Source: JBKBMT01 sp046295655 (GTDB taxonomy: Bacteria; Pseudomonadota; Alphaproteobacteria; Rhodobacterales; Rhodobacteraceae). From it: a DNA stretch of 35,938 bases. The stretch is taken from the NCBI GenBank assembly GCA_046295655.1, contig JBKBMT010000027.1:1-35938 (forward strand). The letters run 5' to 3'. Each line of letters starts with the position of its first letter. Position 1 is the stretch's first letter. The notes beneath the pieces are model-generated. The model saw nothing but the letters and a program-made list of their open reading frames with translations. It ran no database searches and had not been told where the DNA came from. The position numbers and the translations under genes were made by a program. Positions 32,288 to 35,938 of the stretch are shown one piece after another.

Positions 32288-33228
32288 GTGCCACCGCCGA
32301 AGCGCGCCCCGATCTGTCGATCGTGATCGTGAACTGGAACACGATCGAGATGCTGCGCGAGGTGCTGGACTCGGTGTTCGGGAACCGCGGCGGTCTGGCG
32401 TTGCAGGTGATCGTGGTCGACAATGCGTCGGATGACGGTTCTGCCGATATGGTGGCGGCGGGGTTTCCCGAGGCCATGCTGATCCGCAACACGACGAACC
32501 GAGGCTTCGCGGCCGCCAACAACCAGGGCTTTGCGCTGGCGACGGGGCGGCACATCCTGCTTCTGAATTCGGACACAATCGTTCTGGGCGACGTGCTTGC
32601 GGCTTCGGTGAAGTGGCTTGATGACCACTCGCGGGCCGGCGCGATGGGCTGCCGGGTGCTGAACACCGATCGAACCGTGCAGATGACCTGTTCGATGTTC
32701 CCCGGTCCCCTCAACCTTCTTCTGCTGACCTCGGGGCTTTGGAAACTGTCTTGGCCGCGGTTCTTCGGCCGGTATCTGATGACCGGCTGGCAACGCGACA
32801 GCGCGCGGGAGGTCGAGGTGATCTCGGGGTGCTATCTGATGCTCCGGCGCGAGGTGCTCGATGCGGTGGGTCCGCTGGACGAGGACTTCTTCTTCTTCGG
32901 CGAGGAGACCGACTGGTGCCGGCGCATGCGCGATGCCGGCTGGGAGTTGTGGTTCGCGCCGGTGGGCGAGATCGTGCATCATGGCGGCGGATCGGTGAAC
33001 AAGCTGAACCACAGGCGTGACGTCATGCTGACCGATGCGCTGATCCGGCTGAACCGGAAACACGGTGGTCGCACGGCAGGGGCGGTCGCCTGGACGGTGC
33101 TTCTGGGCTTCAACCTGAGCCGCGCGGCCTTCTGGGGTCTGCGCGCGGCACTGGGTCGCGCGCCCGGCCCTGCCGAACGGGCCGCGCACTTCCGCCGTGT
33201 GGTGGCAGGGATTCTGGGTCGCGGCTGA
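32284..33228 (+). CDS. Family 2 glycosyltransferase, rhamnosyltransferase-like
   Basis: The 314-residue product has the GT2 sequence pattern of WbbL/RfbF-type rhamnosyltransferases: VIVNWNTIEML, VVDNASDDGS, RGFAAANNQGF, and the DXD-equivalent LLNSDTIV. It then has EDFFFFGEETDWCRRMRDAGW, where Asp/Glu residues form the catalytic region. It starts inside the GT4 stop (ATGA), so the two are translationally coupled. A C-terminal hydrophobic stretch (about residues 270-290) may anchor it to the membrane. Its 3' end overlaps the convergent polymerase gene by 119 bases. Donor specificity is not certain. Confidence 0.87.
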   Translation: MSATAEARPDLSIVIVNWNTIEMLREVLDSVFGNRGGLALQVIVVDNASDDGSADMVAAGFPEAMLIRNTTNRGFAAANNQGFALATGRHILLLNSDTIVLGDVLAASVKWLDDHSRAGAMGCRVLNTDRTVQMTCSMFPGPLNLLLLTSGLWKLSWPRFFGRYLMTGWQRDSAREVEVISGCYLMLRREVLDAVGPLDEDFFFFGEETDWCRRMRDAGWELWFAPVGEIVHHGGGSVNKLNHRRDVMLTDALIRLNRKHGGRTAGAVAWTVLLGFNLSRAAFWGLRAALGRAPGPAERAAHFRRVVAGILGRG

Positions 33229-34675
33229 ACGGCCGTTGCGGCGTCGCCGGATGCTCGCGCCGATGGGAACGGGGGAAACGGCTGAACGGCGTGGCATTCC
33301 GGGCGGGATCGGTGGCCGGCTCGGGTTCGGCTTCGCCACGGGTCTCGGGCGTCGCGGTCAAGAGCCAGATCCCCGCACCGAAGAAGAAGAACACCAGCGA
33401 ATAGATCGAATGCCAGACGTGGACCGTGGTCAGCGTGAAGCTGAGGCCGGCGAAGGCGAAGACCCATGCGCGCCGGAACTGCCAGAGGACGGGATCGGAA
33501 TCGAAGTTCCGTCGCATGGCCCACCACAGCCCGAGTGCATAGCCCAGGGCCAGCAGGGCAAAGCCGGGAATGCCGTAGCGCACTGTAGTCACCAGCCAGA
33601 AATTGTCCATGCTGCCGGACCGCATGTAGTTCGGCCGGATCCAGTCGTTGAGGCCGATGCCGAACAGCGGGCTGGGCGGAATGCCACGGGCGGCGTCGCC
33701 GATCACATTGGCCATGCCCCAGTCGAAGATGATCGTGCGCCAGTAGGCGGTATGAGCTGAGAAGGTCGCGTAGTGCAGGAAGACCCGCAACGGGGTCCGG
33801 TCCGAAAGCATGTCGACCACGACGTAGAGCACCGCGACGACGCCGAGCATGATCCACCAGCGCTTCTTCGTGCCGCGGAACAGCCAGGCCCAGGTCATCA
33901 GGAACAGCTGCATGACCATCGCAAGCAAGGCGCCGGCCGACAGCGCGGCGAAGCCGCAGAACAGGATCGCAGCGGTGGTCACGAGACGTCGCGCATCGGA
34001 CCAGACATTCTTCATGCCCACGAAGACCAGCGGGAACAGAACGGCGAAGAAGAGGCCGGAGTGGATCGGATGGTTGAAGACGAGCTGGACCCGATCGAAC
34101 CCCATCCGCCGGCCGATGGAGATGTCGCGGAGGGTCGACACGCCCGGGATCTGCCGGAGCGCGTTCAGGATGACCGCATTGCCGGTCAGCAGCTCCACCA
34201 GCGCAAACGGCAACAGGCAAAGCGCCGCGAGGCCAAGAAGATTGATCAGGGCGAGAAAGTCCTCGCGCGTGCGGATGAAGGCACGGCCGACCAGATAGCC
34301 GCCGAGAAACTCGATACCGGTCGAGCCGGCATTGGCAACGACGCGATCGGGGTTGTTGACCGCGAGTGCGATGGTCATCCACACGACATGGAGCAGGAAC
34401 AGGATGTCGATCGCGTTGACCTTGCCGTACCGGCCGCTGAAGAGGCCGATCAGCAACGGGATGACGAGGATCAGCAGGACCACCCGGGCGCTGGTCAGGA
34501 ACAGTCCTCCGACGCTGAGTTGCAGCGGGAGGAGAATCGCGAGCAGATAGAGCAGGACCGGAAAGGCGATACCCTTCCGCGCGGCAAGCAGCGCGGCGAA
34601 GAAATCCTTCACCGCACCGGCCTGACCGGAACTCCGGGGCGCGCGGACCGGGGCAGAGGGGTTGGTCAGGGTCAC
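33110..34675 (-). CDS. O-antigen ligase/polymerase family membrane protein (Wzy/WaaL-like)
   Basis: The 521-residue product has about eleven to twelve membrane segments from residue 35 to about 425. A large periplasmic loop contains LFGIGLNDWIRPNYMRSGSMDNFWLVTTVRYGIPG, the Wzy_C-type pattern with a conserved Gly-rich start and His/Asn-like polar end. Such proteins polymerise glycan repeat units or ligate chains to an acceptor at the periplasmic face. A GTG start at 34675 is preferred, with AAGGA eight bases upstream. The last ~80 residues are polar, Arg/Pro-rich and partly the antisense of the neighbouring glycosyltransferase gene, so the natural C-terminus may be shorter. It is the probable polymerase for the glycan built by 30073-33228. 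Confidence 0.82.
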   Translation of the reverse strand: MTLTNPSAPVRAPRSSGQAGAVKDFFAALLAARKGIAFPVLLYLLAILLPLQLSVGGLFLTSARVVLLILVIPLLIGLFSGRYGKVNAIDILFLLHVVWMTIALAVNNPDRVVANAGSTGIEFLGGYLVGRAFIRTREDFLALINLLGLAALCLLPFALVELLTGNAVILNALRQIPGVSTLRDISIGRRMGFDRVQLVFNHPIHSGLFFAVLFPLVFVGMKNVWSDARRLVTTAAILFCGFAALSAGALLAMVMQLFLMTWAWLFRGTKKRWWIMLGVVAVLYVVVDMLSDRTPLRVFLHYATFSAHTAYWRTIIFDWGMANVIGDAARGIPPSPLFGIGLNDWIRPNYMRSGSMDNFWLVTTVRYGIPGFALLALGYALGLWWAMRRNFDSDPVLWQFRRAWVFAFAGLSFTLTTVHVWHSIYSLVFFFFGAGIWLLTATPETRGEAEPEPATDPARNATPFSRFPRSHRREHPATPQRPFSRDPESLPPHGGSARPVRQGRARDPVPRADPRRPRGSG

Positions 34676-34774
34676 GGGGCCATCCTTGGCGATCTGATCG
34701 ACTTATAAGACACCCGGCACGGCGATGCGACCGGATCCCGGCATTTTGAGGACATTGTCGTGCAAGGGTTCCGC

Positions 34775-34790
34775 CGCCGGCCGGCCGGCG
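34775..34790. other. GC palindrome in the gap after the second LamG gene
   Basis: CGCCGGCCGGCCGGCG is a perfect 16-base palindrome nine bases past the stop of the minus-strand LamG gene. It lacks a following T-run on that strand. It could form a transcript-end hairpin or be a compositional accident in GC-rich DNA. Confidence 0.25.
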
Positions 34791-34799
34791 TTGATGAGG

Positions 34800-35938
34800 T
34801 CAGTGCAGCGTCAGGCCGAGGGCGTTCACCTTCATCGAGAATTCCGTGAGGGCGCCGCGGAAGCTCTTGCCCCGCCCGGTACTGCCGAAGGTCAGGCCGT
34901 GGCGTCCGTGATAGGCCAGACGGCCCGGCGGGGCCTGGGCGCGGATCTCGGGCCGGCCGTTCACGTCCAGTTCCACGCGGCCGGTCGTCGCGTCGTGGCG
35001 CAGACCGATGCGGTGCCACTGCCCGTCATGCAGCGCGAGCGGACGGGTGCGGAACACGACCGGCCGCTCGGCGCCTTCGATGGAAAGCGACAACTCGGCG
35101 CTGCCCGATCCGGTGACGGCAAGGCCGAAGGTGCCGCGCAGCGCGACCACTGTGCCCGACGGATCCGGCCCCGGGTCGGCGCGCAGGCGGAGGTCGAGCG
35201 AAAGGTCGTGCGCCTCGCGCAGGGCGCGCGTGTCGGAGGCGGGCAGCCGCGCGGGCTCGTCGCCGTCGCCGAGCCTGATGAAGGTGGCGCCGGCCGCCCC
35301 GGTGGCGAGGGGGACGTCCGTCTGATCGGTCATGTCGCCGCCGCGACGGACCCGGAGCGTGCCTTCGGAGAGGTTGACGATCTCGGGCGCGGGCAACTCG
35401 ATCTCTGCCCGCAGGCGGCTTTCGGGGCCGTCCGGGCCCACCGACAGCTCGATCGTCCAGCGCCCGGGCGCCGGCAGGGTGATCGCCGTCTGCAGGCCTT
35501 CGGCCCGGCCGGCCGGTGTGCCGTCGGGAGCGATCACGGACCAGACCGGGTTGTAGCCCGGCGCAGGGCGGCTGGCGGTGGCGTCCAGAAGAAACCGGTT
35601 GGCGCGCTCGCGGTCCGGTTCGATCCGCATCAGGGCGCGCGCGGGGCTGCCGGTTGTCCCGCGGGCCAGCACCGGGGGCAGCGGGGCATCGGCCCGGAGG
35701 ATCGATGCCCCGAGCGTCACACCGTCGGCCGGACCGTCGGGGCGATAGCGGAACGGGCCGAGCGTTGCGGGATCGCCGAACCGCGGCGCAAGGAACACCC
35801 GATCGTAGTGGCCGGGCAGGGAGGCGTCAGTCTCGTGCAGGTCCAGATTGCGCTCGATCACCCAGTCGGCCCCGCCGCCCCTTTCGGCCCGCCGCTCCGG
35901 CCCCGCGACGGTGCGCGCCAGATTCCCGGTCACCCGGA
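34800..35938 (-). CDS. LamG-domain surface/secreted protein, 5' end missing
   Basis: The frame is open to the window edge, so the protein starts beyond 35938; the GTG at 35933 is probably internal. The first visible residues (VTGNLARTVAG) look like the end of a beta-helix repeat. A middle part (about residues 100-190 of the visible 379) has Ig/PKD-like strands (PGYNPVWSVIAPDG to RWTIELSVG). The last ~170 residues form a LamG/concanavalin-like domain, with DGQWHRIGLRHDATTGRVELDVNG and FGSTGRGKSFRGALTEFSM. The architecture parallels the protein at 27108. It may bind or process the same polysaccharide. Function is inferred from domain order only. Confidence 0.7.
   Translation of the reverse strand, partial: RVTGNLARTVAGPERRAERGGGADWVIERNLDLHETDASLPGHYDRVFLAPRFGDPATLGPFRYRPDGPADGVTLGASILRADAPLPPVLARGTTGSPARALMRIEPDRERANRFLLDATASRPAPGYNPVWSVIAPDGTPAGRAEGLQTAITLPAPGRWTIELSVGPDGPESRLRAEIELPAPEIVNLSEGTLRVRRGGDMTDQTDVPLATGAAGATFIRLGDGDEPARLPASDTRALREAHDLSLDLRLRADPGPDPSGTVVALRGTFGLAVTGSGSAELSLSIEGAERPVVFRTRPLALHDGQWHRIGLRHDATTGRVELDVNGRPEIRAQAPPGRLAYHGRHGLTFGSTGRGKSFRGALTEFSMKVNALGLTLH

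Noticed and set aside
34775..34790. GC palindrome considered as an insertion-sequence end
   Set aside because: No matching repeat partner or transposase gene in the window; more likely a compositional palindrome or transcript-end hairpin.
1..35938. CRISPR arrays, tRNA or rRNA genes, transposases
   Set aside because: No regularly spaced repeats, no cloverleaf or rRNA-like stretch and no transposase motif were recognised by reading; a covariance-model scan was not possible here.

Overview
The window reads as a chromosomal segment of a GC-rich, denitrifying alphaproteobacterium, most likely a Rhodobacterales/Paracoccus-like organism. The reasons are the nosCRZDFYLX gene order, a fused nirD-nirL gene, densely overlapping genes, and FNR/NnrR-type operator boxes. 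No rRNA, tRNA, CRISPR array or insertion sequence was seen. No stretch longer than 300 bases lacks a gene.

Region 1 (1-8664) is the nir region. It opens with the 3' part of a haem protein with an ethylbenzene-dehydrogenase-like domain, followed by a class I cytochrome c. Then comes a tightly coupled haem d1 assembly operon, nirE-C-F-DL-G-H-J-N, plus a small membrane protein. The operon starts behind a near-perfect FNR-type box. Together the genes take uroporphyrinogen III through precorrin-2/sirohaem (NirE), side-chain decarboxylation (NirDL, G, H), radical-SAM propionate removal (NirJ) and periplasmic completion (NirF, NirN, NirC). The cd1 nitrite reductase NirS that would use this cofactor is not in the window.

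Region 2 (8693-17668) is a complete nitrous oxide reductase operon, nosC-R-Z-D-F-Y-L-X, behind a perfect TTGAC-N4-GTCAA box. NosZ is the CuA/CuZ enzyme and NosR the flavo-iron-sulphur membrane electron donor. NosDFY is the maturation ABC system, NosL the copper lipoprotein and NosX the FMN transferase that flavinylates NosR.

Region 3 (17768-35938) is a cell-surface polysaccharide region in mixed orientations. It contains a DPM1-type glycosyltransferase fused to a GtrA domain, a GT-C membrane glycosyltransferase, three further glycosyltransferases, a UDP-xylose synthase, a Wzy/WaaL-type polymerase or ligase, an acyltransferase-3 protein and a PAPS-type sulfotransferase. There are two LamG proteins, one of them a 954-residue beta-helix/PKD-like/LamG/LamG protein without a signal peptide. 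A sulfated, acylated, xylose-containing glycan is a reasonable inference, not something proven here. The middle of the region is decayed: an aldo/keto reductase is broken at a G7 tract and the coupled GMC oxidoreductase has lost its centre. Next to it lies a lower-GC unknown gene with repeats in its upstream region. The most novel material is this decayed/imported segment and the LamG/beta-helix proteins beside the sugar genes.
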